Both the position numbers and the translations under genes were made by a program. Shown piece by piece: positions 1-6,330 of a stretch of 7,541 nucleotides of DNA; the first letter of the stretch is position 1; the number at the start of each line of letters is the position of its first letter. The stretch covers positions 1 through 7,541 of the forward strand of contig JADFWE010000154.1 of assembly GCA_015222915.1 (NCBI GenBank). Reading direction: 5' to 3'. The stretch is from Pseudomonadota bacterium. Its GTDB lineage: Bacteria > Pseudomonadota > Gammaproteobacteria > SZUA-229. The notes beneath the pieces were generated by a model. It was not told the origin of the DNA, made no database searches, and saw only the letters and a list, made by a program, of their open reading frames with translations.

Positions 1-70
1 AACATTGTTAATAGCGCCTGCGGCGCTACTAACAATAAAACCTCTGTGTCCTCAGTGTCCTCTGTGGTGA
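1..70. repeat. Right part of a dispersed repeat, truncated by the window edge
   Basis: Bases 41-67 are three tandem 9-base units, CCTCTGTGT, CCTCAGTGT and CCTCTGTGG, followed by TGA. The stretch 42-70 aligns with 6863-6890, the right arm of the inverted repeat in front of nasA, with 26 matches in 29 columns including one 1-base gap, in the same orientation. In that second copy the arm pairs with an opposing arm 42 bases upstream, so the left arm of this copy probably lies before base 1. Bases 1-40, which include a separate hairpin, would then be its interior. No coding sequence is seen in it. I recall similar CTCTGTG-rich repeats in other bacterial genomes, but cannot confirm this from the window. 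Confidence 0.6.
4..36. repeat. Near-perfect hairpin inside the left repeat
   Basis: ATTGTTA (4-10) pairs with TAACAAT (30-36), and TAGCGCC (12-18) pairs with GGCGCTA (22-28). This leaves one A-C mismatch (11/29) and a 3-base loop TGC. The 14 paired positions with a GC-rich core would fold strongly in RNA or single-stranded DNA. No T-run follows on either strand, so it does not look like a rho-independent terminator. It sits where the interior of the repeat element should be, and the interior of the second copy (6821-6862) does not contain it. Confidence 0.55.
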
Positions 71-167
71 ATAATCTTTTGACTGTCCGCTTCTAGCCGT
101 ACTCGGACGTTCAGCCTTGTAACATTATATTCATCAATGCTTCACATCACTGTCACAACTCCTGCCT

Positions 168-193
168 AATATTCAAACTCGAAATTGAATATT
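168..193. promoter_or_regulatory. Perfect 9-bp inverted repeat upstream of the lipoprotein gene
   Basis: AATATTCAA (168-176) is repeated inverted as TTGAATATT (185-193) around an 8-base spacer, ending 55 bases before the ATG at 249. The size and position suit an operator for a dimeric regulator, but the sequence matches no regulator I can name. A possible -10 hexamer TAATAT lies at 196-201 without a convincing -35. The rest of the gene-free stretch 71-248 shows no ORF and no other clear signal. Confidence 0.3.
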
Positions 194-238
194 TTTAATA
201 TGTTTATTTACGCGTTAATAAAACGCTTACACACGTTT

Positions 239-242
239 GGAG
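239..242 (+). promoter_or_regulatory. Ribosome binding site deciding the lipoprotein start
   Basis: GGAG lies 6 bases before the ATG at 249. An in-frame TTG at 237 overlaps this site and so cannot use it. Starting at 249 also gives a normal lipoprotein signal peptide. Confidence 0.75.
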
Positions 243-248
243 TTTACA

Positions 249-1901
249 ATGAATAGATCAAAAACCTTATTAGCACTTGCTATATCAGCAGCAATCGCTG
301 CGACGGCAGGATGCAGTAGCGACAGTGGTACCACTGCAGCAACGACACCGACCGTCACGGGTACAGGCGCTGCTGCCGAGCTTACTTTAAGCAATGACAA
401 CATCTATACGCTGGCGGCAGGTTTTCCCGGTACCTATATCGGCAATGGTGAAACTGCAGGTGTAACATCAGACTCTGTTGATAAGGTAACGATAAACGTC
501 GAGCCGGGTACCCTTGTTCTTGGCAGTGCACAGGAAGCGCTTATTGCAACACGTGGTTCAAAGATCAATATCAATGGTACAGCTGCTGACCCAGTAGTGA
601 TGGGTTCAAGGAAATGGTTCAATAGCTGGGTGGCAAAAACAGCATATACAGACACCGACTATGATGGTGTTAATGATATCGGTGAAAATGGTCTCGGCGA
701 GTGGGCCGGTCTGGCGTTAATGGGTTTTGCGCAATCAAACGAAGGTGTTGATGTTATCGCTGAAGGCGGTATCGGAAATTATGCCGGTGTGGATGATGCT
801 GATAGCAGCGGCAGCATCAGTTATGTTGTTATCCGCGGTGCGGGTAATGACCTCGATGGTAATGGCAACGAGTTGAACGGTTTTACACTGTTCGGTGTCG
901 GTTCTGGTACAGCGATCGATCACGTACAGTCTCATAGAGGTCTGGATGATGGTATCGAGCACTTCGGCTCTACCGATCACATCAGCTATTTTGTTGCTAC
1001 AGATAATCGGGATGATAGTTTTGACTGGGGGCAGGGATACCGTGGCTCTGTACAGTTCGCATTATTGAAACAGTCTTCTGACGGTGGTTCGGGTGCCGGT
1101 TCTGTAAGCGACCGGATGATCGAAGCGGATAATGATAAAGCGAATCCAGAAGCAACACCGGTATCACTTCCGACACTGGCGAACTTCAGCATGATCTCTG
1201 GTACTGGTGTCTTAAACAAAGATGGTAAGGCGTCTGAAGGTGTGCTGATGCGTCGTGGTACAGGCTTCAAATTATATAACTCTGTTATCACGCAGGAACG
1301 CGCAAAAGAATGTATCGAGATCGATGGCGATGCTACTTTTACAGAAGTCGCACAGGGAGGCACAGGTTCTATTACCGGCCAGACAGCTAATGGTCTGGCT
1401 GTAAATGTAGTATTGAACTGCCAGACGAAAGATGGTTCTGATGATACCGATTCAGATGGCACTATCTTTAATGATGCCGATATCATCACCTGGTTCGACT
1501 CAAGTGCAAACAATGTCCGCGGCGGCAGTGATTTTGGTTTCGATGCCGATGCCGTAACCACGGTACCTGCAGAAGGCACTGTTGATATGCAGGATACAAA
1601 CTTCTCGCTGACAGTCGCCATGGGCGGTACGCTAGCGCCTAACTTTGTTGAAACAGACTATATCGGTGCTTTCCCGCAGGATAGCAGCAATAACTGGACC
1701 GATGGCTGGACCATCAATGTGAACGGTAACGTTACCGTATGGCAGCCAGCAGCTGGCGGTACGCTCGCCGGCGCAACCCCGACAGGTGACGGCAGCTGCC
1801 CGACAGGCACAACGTTCATCGAAACCGTTGATCTGCCGAACGGTGCGGGACAGATGGATGTCTGTCAGTTACAGCGTCGTTATGATGCAGGTGATTTTTA
1901 A
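249..1901 (+). CDS. Outer-membrane-type lipoprotein, function unknown, probable repetitive beta fold
   Basis: This is a 550-residue exported protein. The N-terminus is a lipoprotein signal: MNRSK, a hydrophobic Ala/Leu/Ile stretch, then a lipobox TAGC with the lipidated Cys at 22. Ser follows at +2, so outer-membrane sorting is expected. A Thr/Ala/Gly-rich linker leads into a Gly/Asp-rich body with landmarks GEWAG (150-154), SGSISYVVIRGAG (187-199), a GVGSGTAIDHV stretch (about 216-226) and DDSFDWGQGYRG (255-266). I recognise this pattern from a family of secreted or surface proteins of Gammaproteobacteria and Bacteroidetes with no established function. Its periodic IDHV/ISYF-like strands suggest a right-handed beta-helix. 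Asp-rich loops at 135-143 (DTDYDGVND) and about 397-411 resemble calcium-binding loops. Cysteines 355/391 and 517/539 could form disulfides. The gene stands alone: a dyad upstream, a terminator directly after. No catalytic motif is recognised; it could be a binding or surface-layer protein. Confidence 0.85.
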   Translation: MNRSKTLLALAISAAIAATAGCSSDSGTTAATTPTVTGTGAAAELTLSNDNIYTLAAGFPGTYIGNGETAGVTSDSVDKVTINVEPGTLVLGSAQEALIATRGSKININGTAADPVVMGSRKWFNSWVAKTAYTDTDYDGVNDIGENGLGEWAGLALMGFAQSNEGVDVIAEGGIGNYAGVDDADSSGSISYVVIRGAGNDLDGNGNELNGFTLFGVGSGTAIDHVQSHRGLDDGIEHFGSTDHISYFVATDNRDDSFDWGQGYRGSVQFALLKQSSDGGSGAGSVSDRMIEADNDKANPEATPVSLPTLANFSMISGTGVLNKDGKASEGVLMRRGTGFKLYNSVITQERAKECIEIDGDATFTEVAQGGTGSITGQTANGLAVNVVLNCQTKDGSDDTDSDGTIFNDADIITWFDSSANNVRGGSDFGFDADAVTTVPAEGTVDMQDTNFSLTVAMGGTLAPNFVETDYIGAFPQDSSNNWTDGWTINVNGNVTVWQPAAGGTLAGATPTGDGSCPTGTTFIETVDLPNGAGQMDVCQLQRRYDAGDF

Positions 1902-1925
1902 AAATAGATCACTGAACTATGGTTG

Positions 1926-1957
1926 AAAAAAGGGGACGCTAAGCGTCCCCTTTTTTT
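1926..1957. terminator. Bidirectional rho-independent terminator
   Basis: GGGGACGC (1932-1939) pairs with GCGTCCCC (1943-1950) around a 3-base loop. An A6 run (1926-1931) precedes it and a T7 run (1951-1957) follows, so each strand reads a GC-rich hairpin followed by a T-tract. It lies 25 bases after the lipoprotein stop and about 40 bases beyond the stop of the convergent TRIC gene, so it can end both transcripts. Confidence 0.93.
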
Positions 1958-1998
1958 ATGGGTAAAGCCCTGGCAGTGGTGAAGTGTATTATCTCGCT

Positions 1999-2631
1999 TT
2001 AAGATTTAAAGCGAAATCTTGGCAGGCCGAGGTTGAATTTAATGGCGATCAGACGGGTGAAAAAGATAGCGGAACCCGCTATGGTTGCCGCTATGGTTAT
2101 ATCCAGATCGAGCTGCACTAATAGTATGAATAACAGTGAGCCGCCCCATGAAACGGTCGCGTAAAGCGGGCTCTGGAAAACCACGGGGGGTTCGTTGCTC
2201 AATATGTCACGAAAAATACCGCCCATGGTGCCGGTCATGACCCCCATAAAACTCGCGACCAGCCAGGGTGCACCGACCATCAGCGAAACCAGTGTTCCTG
2301 CAACGCCGAAAGTGGCAAGACCGGCGGCATCGGCAACCAGGAAAAAGCGGGGAGAGATGGCGACGAAGCGTGCAGAGATGAAGATGGCGATCGCACTACC
2401 GAGCGAAGCGATGAAGAAGCTCTGATCACGGATCCAGAACACATCACGGTCCAGCAACATGTCACGCAGTGAGCCGCCACCCAGGCCGGTGGCGATAGCG
2501 ATGATGATGACACCGAACAGATCAAACTGTTTGAAGCCCGCCTTCAACACGCCGGAAGCAGAAGACACGATAACAGCGAGCAGTGTTATCCAGTACAGGT
2601 TGTTCAGCAGGTCGGGTGTCGGGTTTATCAT
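1999..2631 (-). CDS. TRIC/UPF0126 family membrane protein (YicG-like putative cation channel)
   Basis: This is a 210-residue very hydrophobic inner-membrane protein with about seven predicted membrane segments. It contains the two-repeat signature of the UPF0126 family: GLGGGSLRDMLL (49-60) in the first half and GTMGGIFRDIL (134-144) in the second, plus DAAGLATFGV (101-110). Length and layout match family members of about 205 residues. Prokaryotic homologues have been shown structurally to be trimeric TRIC-type monovalent cation channels; the physiological role here is unknown. It lies 39 bases downstream of the RDD gene and is probably cotranscribed. No Shine-Dalgarno sequence is visible before its ATG, yet that is the only usable start after the RDD stop, so translation may depend on the upstream gene. 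The gap is a multiple of three, so both genes share a reading frame separated by one TAA. The gene ends at a shared bidirectional terminator. Confidence 0.9.
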   Translation of the reverse strand: MINPTPDLLNNLYWITLLAVIVSSASGVLKAGFKQFDLFGVIIIAIATGLGGGSLRDMLLDRDVFWIRDQSFFIASLGSAIAIFISARFVAISPRFFLVADAAGLATFGVAGTLVSLMVGAPWLVASFMGVMTGTMGGIFRDILSNEPPVVFQSPLYATVSWGGSLLFILLVQLDLDITIAATIAGSAIFFTRLIAIKFNLGLPRFRFKS

Positions 2632-2670
2632 AGATCGAAGTGTGGGGTTAAGGACGGATTTATGTTTGGT

Positions 2671-3093
2671 TTAAGTATTGGTTTCTACGACAACGGTGCC
2701 GGCCATCTTATCGTGCCAGCCCTGTTTGCGTTTGTCGATACCAACCCAGAACAATCCGAGCAGTAATGGTATGGCAGAAACATAATAACCGATATAGCGG
2801 ATGATCAGCTGGCTGACAGAAGGTTTTTCGCCGGTTTTAGCATCAACGATGATCAGGTGGGTAATCATCTTGCCGGGAGTGGCTGACTTATAAAACCAGA
2901 ACAGGATAATGGCGATGGCGGGCAGGATGTAATTAAACAAGCCATCCCAGAGGCCAAGATAATATGTATCAGGGTCCCAGTAAGCATCGCCATAGATGGC
3001 CGACATGACCGGAATGATGATGATTAACATGAGTACGGTGTCGATCATTGACGCCAGTGTCCTGATCCAGAATCCTGCATAGTTTGTATTCAT
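2671..3093 (-). CDS. RDD-family membrane protein
   Basis: This 140-residue protein fits the RDD family: an N-terminal GFWIRTLASMIDTVLM with Arg11 and Asp18 in the first membrane helix, a second hydrophobic segment (about 56-69), TPGKM (72-76) followed by an IIVDAKTGEKPS turn (81-92), a third hydrophobic segment (about 100-117), and a C-terminal DKRKQGWHDKMAGT (120-133). These are the family's conserved Arg, Asp and His-Asp positions. RDD proteins are small inner-membrane proteins proposed to be transport-related; some have been linked to Na+/H+ antiport, but no specific substrate can be assigned here. AGGAG (3100-3104 on the plus strand) lies 6 bases before the ATG, supporting the start. It is the first gene of a two-gene reverse unit with the TRIC-like protein, an arrangement that may hint at a shared ion-homeostasis role. 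Confidence 0.88.
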   Translation of the reverse strand: MNTNYAGFWIRTLASMIDTVLMLIIIIPVMSAIYGDAYWDPDTYYLGLWDGLFNYILPAIAIILFWFYKSATPGKMITHLIIVDAKTGEKPSVSQLIIRYIGYYVSAIPLLLGLFWVGIDKRKQGWHDKMAGTVVVETNT

Positions 3094-3142
3094 CTCATTC
3101 TCCTGTCGGTAATAAGCAGATCTGTACGGGCTGCTGCCCTTA

Positions 3143-3148
3143 AGTATA
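3143..3148 (-). promoter_or_regulatory. Candidate -10 element for the RDD-TRIC unit
   Basis: On the minus strand this reads TATACT, five of six matches to the sigma-70 -10 hexamer, 49 bases before the RDD start codon. No good -35 hexamer is found 16-18 bases upstream, so this is only a candidate. Confidence 0.25.
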
Positions 3149-3177
3149 TACGTGGTTTTTGATTTAATAGAAAATAA

Positions 3178-3200
3178 AGTGTTTAGAGCAAGTGTTTAGA
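3178..3200. repeat. Short direct repeat in the divergent intergenic region
   Basis: AGTGTTTAGA occurs at 3178-3187 and again at 3191-3200, a 13-base offset. It lies about 40 bases before the distal NtrC-type site and upstream of the candidate RDD promoter. No regulator is recognised and it may be chance in an AT-rich stretch. Confidence 0.35.
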
Positions 3201-3239
3201 ATCAGCAAATAATGGTCGCATGAGGCGATAAGCCGGCTT

Positions 3240-3256
3240 TGCACGTGGCCGGTGCA
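3240..3256 (+). promoter_or_regulatory. NtrC-type enhancer site, distal
   Basis: TGCACGTGGCCGGTGCA has the TGCAC-N7-GTGCA dyad of the NtrC (NR-I) consensus, with perfect arms and the usual 17-base length. Its centre is 31 bases from the proximal site, close to the 32-base spacing of the two strong NtrC sites at enteric glnA. It lies at about -127 from the predicted sigma-54 start site. Phosphorylated NtrC bound here would activate nirB under nitrogen limitation; this is inferred from the match. Confidence 0.8.
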
Positions 3257-3270
3257 GAAAGAAACGTGGC

Positions 3271-3287
3271 CGCACCCGTTTGGTGCA
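3271..3287 (+). promoter_or_regulatory. NtrC-type enhancer site, proximal
   Basis: CGCACCCGTTTGGTGCA contains GCACC-N5-GGTGC, matching the core of the NtrC consensus TGCACC-N5-GGTGCA with a single outer deviation (C for the first T). It is centred at about -96 from the predicted start site. With the distal site it forms a pair on the same face of the helix, three turns apart, as expected for cooperative binding of two NtrC dimers. Confidence 0.82.
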
Positions 3288-3347
3288 AAAAATAGCCTGT
3301 CAGCAGGTTGGAATGCCTTGAAAGTGAAGTACTAGTGCAATAAAAAC

Positions 3348-3363
3348 TTGGCACGGAACTTGT
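3348..3363 (+). promoter_or_regulatory. Sigma-54 (-24/-12) promoter of the nirBD operon
   Basis: TTGGCACGGAACTTGT matches the sigma-54 consensus TGGCAC-N5-TTGC(A/T): the -24 box TGGCAC is perfect, the spacer is exactly 5 bases, and the -12 box reads TTGTT, with T in place of C. The GG and GT dinucleotides are separated by 10 bases, as the family requires. Counting from -24 at 3351 puts the transcript start near A3375, giving a leader of about 47 bases before the ATG at 3422. With the two NtrC-type sites upstream, this points to nitrogen-limitation control, as known for the Klebsiella nas operon. Confidence 0.85.
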
Positions 3364-3412
3364 TATGCATTATTAAAGTATTAACAAATATTTATATTCA
3401 TCGATGCGCAAC

Positions 3413-3416
3413 GAGG
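3413..3416 (+). promoter_or_regulatory. Ribosome binding site deciding the nirB start
   Basis: GAGG lies 5 bases before the ATG at 3422. An in-frame ATG at 3404 has no Shine-Dalgarno sequence upstream, and starting at 3422 gives the usual NirB beginning MKEKLVLIGNGMAG. Confidence 0.75.
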
Positions 3417-3421
3417 CAATA

Positions 3422-5875
3422 ATGAAAGAAAAACTGGTTTTAATCGGTAATGGTATGGCAGGTGTTCGTGCCCTTGAAGAGTTGTTCAAACACAATATAT
3501 CCGACGACAAGGGAAGTGATCAGTACGACATCACGGTGATCGGTGCTGAGCCGCACCCTAACTACAACCGTATCATGCTGTCACCGGTACTGGCGGGTGA
3601 GCAGACCATCGACGACATCATTCTGAACAGCCTGGAATGGTATGAAGAAAATAATATCGAACTGGTTACCGGCGATGCGGCGACTGAGATATCGCGTGTC
3701 AAAAAAGCCGTTATCACTGAAAGCGGTAAAGAATTCCCCTATGATCGTCTGCTGATCGCAACCGGTTCCAATCCGTTTATCATCCCGATTCCCGGTGCTG
3801 ATAAAGAAGGTGTGCTGGGTTTCCGTGATATCCATGATGTCGATACCATGGTGCAGGCATCGAAAGATTATAAAAAAGCCGTCGTTATCGGTGGCGGTCT
3901 GCTAGGACTTGAGGCCGCTAACGGTCTTATGAAGCAGGGTATGGACGTTACCGTGGTCCATCTGCTGGATTCATTGATGGAGCGTCAGCTGGACAAACCT
4001 GCCTCAGCATTATTAAAAGCCTCTCTCGAAGAACGCGGCATGAAATTCCTGATGGAAGCATCTAGCGCTGAGATTCTCGGTGACAAACGCGTCACGTCGG
4101 TGAAGTTTGCTGACGGCTCTGAAGTCGATGCCGACCTGGTGGTGATGGCCGTCGGTATCCGCCCGAATATCGAGCTGGCACAGAAAGCCGGCATCCACTG
4201 CGAGCGTGGTATCGTGGTCAACGATACCATGCAGACCTTTGATCCCGTCGTCTACTCGGTGGGTGAATGTGTACAGCATCGAAATGAGTGTTACGGTCTG
4301 GTGGCGCCGTTGTTCGAGCAGGCAAAAGTTGCAGCGAATCACCTGGCGCGTGTCGGTAGTACCCGGTACATCGGTTCGATGACATCGACCAAGCTGAAAG
4401 TAACCGGTATCGATCTGTTCTCTGCCGGTGAGTTCAACGAAGAAGAAGGTGATGAGATCCTGCAGATGCAGGACGTTGCTTCCGGTGTCTACAAGAAACT
4501 GGTATTAAAAGACAACGTAATCAAAGGCGCGGTGATGTTCGGCGACACCATGGACGGCACCTGGTACTTTAGCCTGATGCGTGACGGCACCAACATTGCC
4601 GATTTCCGCAAAACGATTTTATTCGGTCAGCATGATCTGGGTGATGCCGGCCATGGTGACGACACCCGCGTCATGTCATTGCCGGATGATGCAGAGATCT
4701 GTGGCTGTAACGGTGTATCCAAAGGTGACATCGTGCAGGCGATCAGCAAGAATGGATTGTTTACGCTGGATGAAGTTCGCGCACATACCAAAGCGTCTTC
4801 TTCATGTGGCTCATGTACCGGCCTGGTCGAATCCATCATCGCTTCGACGGTGGGTGAAGGTTATGAAGCCGCACCGAGCAAGAAACCGATGTGCGCATGT
4901 ACCGATCACAGCCATGATGAAGTGATCGACGCGATCAAAGAGCATGAACTAAAAACCATATCTGCAGTCCGCGAATTTATGGAATGGAAAACACCGGACG
5001 GTTGTGCTGCCTGTCGCCCGGCACTGAACTACTACCTGCTGGCGCGCTGGCCGGAAGAATATCAGGATGACCTGCAGTCACGTTTCATCAACGAACGTGC
5101 ACACGGCAATATCCAGAAAGATGGTACTTATTCAGTGGTGCCTCGGATGTTCGGTGGTCTGGTGAAGCCAGACGAGTTACGTGCCATCGCCGATGTCTGC
5201 GATAAATTCAAGGTGCCGGAAATGAAGGTGACCGGTGGTCAGCGCATCGATCTGTTCGGTATCAAAAAAGAAGATCTGCCGGCGATGTGGAAAGATCTCT
5301 CTGACGCCGGTTTCGTCTCTGGCCATGCCTACGGCAAAGCCATGCGTACGGTTAAGACCTGTGCCGGCAAGACCTGGTGTCGTTTCGGCACACAGAACTC
5401 AACTGGCCTGGGTGTGAAACTGGAAGAGCTGACCTGGGGTTCGTGGATGCAGCATAAATACAAGCTTGCCGTTTCTGGTTGCCCGCGTAACTGCGCCGAA
5501 GCCACCATCAAAGATTTTGGTGTGGTATGTGTCGATTCCGGTTACGAGTTACATATCGGTGGTAACGGCGGTATCAAGGTCCGTGTTACCGACTACCTGT
5601 GTAAGGTCGATACCGAAGAAGAAGTGCTTGAATACTGTGCTGCATTCACCCAGAAATACCGCGAAGAAGCGCACTACCTCGAGCGCACCGCGCCATGGGT
5701 CGAGCGTGTCGGTTTGACCTACGTCAAGGAATGTGTCGTCGATGATGAAAAAGAACGTAAAGCACTGGCAGAACGATTTAAAATAAGTCAGAAATATTCA
5801 CAGATAGATCCGTGGAAAGCGCGCGCAGATGGCGAGAATGCAAATGAGTTTACCCAGTTAAAGATCGCAGGTTGA
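3422..5875 (+). CDS. nirB: NADH-dependent nitrite reductase, large subunit NirB
   Basis: NirB reduces nitrite to ammonium in the cytoplasm by six electrons from NADH. The 817-residue protein is slightly shorter than E. coli NirB (about 847). In order it shows an FAD-binding Rossmann motif GNGMAG (9-14), a second NAD-binding motif GGGLLGLEAA (157-166), and the FAD-contacting YSVGE segment (about 278-282). Two BFD-like [2Fe-2S] regions follow: Cys427, 429, 462, 465 and Cys491, 493, 528, 531. Then come the nitrite/sulfite reductase ferredoxin-like half domain (about 568-625) and the siroheme/[4Fe-4S] site with Cys647, 653, 687 and 691 in TCAGKTWC and SGCPRNC. All expected cofactor ligands appear present, so the enzyme should be active. 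It opens an operon with nirD, 57 bases downstream. NtrC and sigma-54 sites upstream suggest nitrogen-limitation control and an assimilatory role. A sulfite reductase is excluded by the fused flavin and BFD domains. Confidence 0.97.
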   Translation: MKEKLVLIGNGMAGVRALEELFKHNISDDKGSDQYDITVIGAEPHPNYNRIMLSPVLAGEQTIDDIILNSLEWYEENNIELVTGDAATEISRVKKAVITESGKEFPYDRLLIATGSNPFIIPIPGADKEGVLGFRDIHDVDTMVQASKDYKKAVVIGGGLLGLEAANGLMKQGMDVTVVHLLDSLMERQLDKPASALLKASLEERGMKFLMEASSAEILGDKRVTSVKFADGSEVDADLVVMAVGIRPNIELAQKAGIHCERGIVVNDTMQTFDPVVYSVGECVQHRNECYGLVAPLFEQAKVAANHLARVGSTRYIGSMTSTKLKVTGIDLFSAGEFNEEEGDEILQMQDVASGVYKKLVLKDNVIKGAVMFGDTMDGTWYFSLMRDGTNIADFRKTILFGQHDLGDAGHGDDTRVMSLPDDAEICGCNGVSKGDIVQAISKNGLFTLDEVRAHTKASSSCGSCTGLVESIIASTVGEGYEAAPSKKPMCACTDHSHDEVIDAIKEHELKTISAVREFMEWKTPDGCAACRPALNYYLLARWPEEYQDDLQSRFINERAHGNIQKDGTYSVVPRMFGGLVKPDELRAIADVCDKFKVPEMKVTGGQRIDLFGIKKEDLPAMWKDLSDAGFVSGHAYGKAMRTVKTCAGKTWCRFGTQNSTGLGVKLEELTWGSWMQHKYKLAVSGCPRNCAEATIKDFGVVCVDSGYELHIGGNGGIKVRVTDYLCKVDTEEEVLEYCAAFTQKYREEAHYLERTAPWVERVGLTYVKECVVDDEKERKALAERFKISQKYSQIDPWKARADGENANEFTQLKIAG

Positions 5876-5920
5876 TCATCTGTATCACGAGTGCATGAAC
5901 GAGATTTTAAAAAAGAATTT

Positions 5921-5924
5921 GGAG
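5921..5924 (+). promoter_or_regulatory. Ribosome binding site deciding the nirD start
   Basis: GGAG lies 8 bases before the ATG at 5933. The frame is open back to a GTG at 5891, but that codon has no comparable site and would add a charged 14-residue extension not typical of NirD. Confidence 0.7.
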
Positions 5925-5932
5925 AAATAGAT

Positions 5933-6241
5933 ATGAGTGACTGGACAGAAGTAGTAGCGCTGGAAGAGATCCCGCAGCTGGGTTCGCGTGTCATCAAAAC
6001 CGATACCATGAACATCGCGATATTTCGTACAGCCGGTGATGAGGTGTTCGCCATGAAAGATGAATGTCCGCATAAGCAGGGGCCTCTATCACAGGGTATC
6101 GTACACGGCACATCGGTGACCTGCCCGCTTCATAACTGGAAGATCGACCTCGCCAGCGGCGAGGCATTAGGGCCGGATGAAGGCTGTACCAATGTATTCC
6201 CGGTCAAAGTCGAGAACGGTGTGGTGTTTATAGCGCTATAA
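5933..6241 (+). CDS. nirD: Nitrite reductase small subunit NirD, Rieske [2Fe-2S] type
   Basis: This 102-residue protein is the partner of NirB and is expected to dock on it in the cytoplasm as part of the electron path to the siroheme. It is one small Rieske domain of the NirD family, opening with SDWTEVVALEEIPQLGSRV. The cluster ligands are complete: Cys45-x-His47 in ECPHKQGPL and Cys64-x2-His67 in TCPLHNWKIDL. From memory, E. coli NirD keeps the fold but lacks these ligands, so this version resembles the cluster-bearing small subunits of assimilatory nitrite reductases. The gene follows nirB by 57 bases with no terminator between, so cotranscription is likely. No signal peptide is present. 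A dioxygenase ferredoxin is the main alternative on sequence alone, but position beside nirB decides in favour of NirD. Confidence 0.95.
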   Translation: MSDWTEVVALEEIPQLGSRVIKTDTMNIAIFRTAGDEVFAMKDECPHKQGPLSQGIVHGTSVTCPLHNWKIDLASGEALGPDEGCTNVFPVKVENGVVFIAL

Positions 6242-6330
6242 GTGGCTTGCTTAACGATGGTTCGACGAGTAAGGTTTTTAAAGCCTTGCTGGTGAAGTAA
6301 GTGATCTAAATATATAACGAGGATACCGAT

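Noticed and set aside
41..67. CRISPR-like short repeats at the left end of the window
   Set aside because: The 9-base units are contiguous with no spacers and match an inverted-repeat arm elsewhere, so this is not a CRISPR array.
237..248. TTG start for the lipoprotein
   Set aside because: The TTG overlaps the GGAG site that serves the ATG at 249, and it would add four atypical residues before the signal peptide.
986..1621. A 211-codon open frame on the minus strand opposite the lipoprotein gene
   Set aside because: It is wholly antisense to a well-supported gene, has no recognisable domain, and is explained by the skewed codon use of the plus-strand gene.
3159..3172. Possible FNR box, TTGATTTAATAG, upstream of nirB
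   Set aside because: Only the left half matches TTGAT-N4-ATCAA; the right half fails and the position is far from the predicted promoter.
3335..3339. Third NtrC half-site GTGCA close to the sigma-54 promoter
   Set aside because: The opposing arm at the required distance does not match, so only five bases support it.
3404..3421. ATG at 3404 as the nirB start
   Set aside because: No Shine-Dalgarno sequence precedes it; GAGG is correctly spaced only for the ATG at 3422, which gives the usual NirB N-terminus.
4581..4925. A 114-codon plus-strand open frame inside nirB
   Set aside because: It lies in another frame within conserved nirB domains and has no family features of its own.
5891..5932. 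GTG at 5891 as the nirD start
   Set aside because: GGAG at 5921-5924 serves the ATG at 5933, and the added 14 residues are not part of the NirD domain.
6268..6287. Possible terminator between nirD and the CBS gene (AAGG and CCTT around T-rich bases)
   Set aside because: The stem is only four base pairs and no T-run follows, so it is too weak to count as a terminator.
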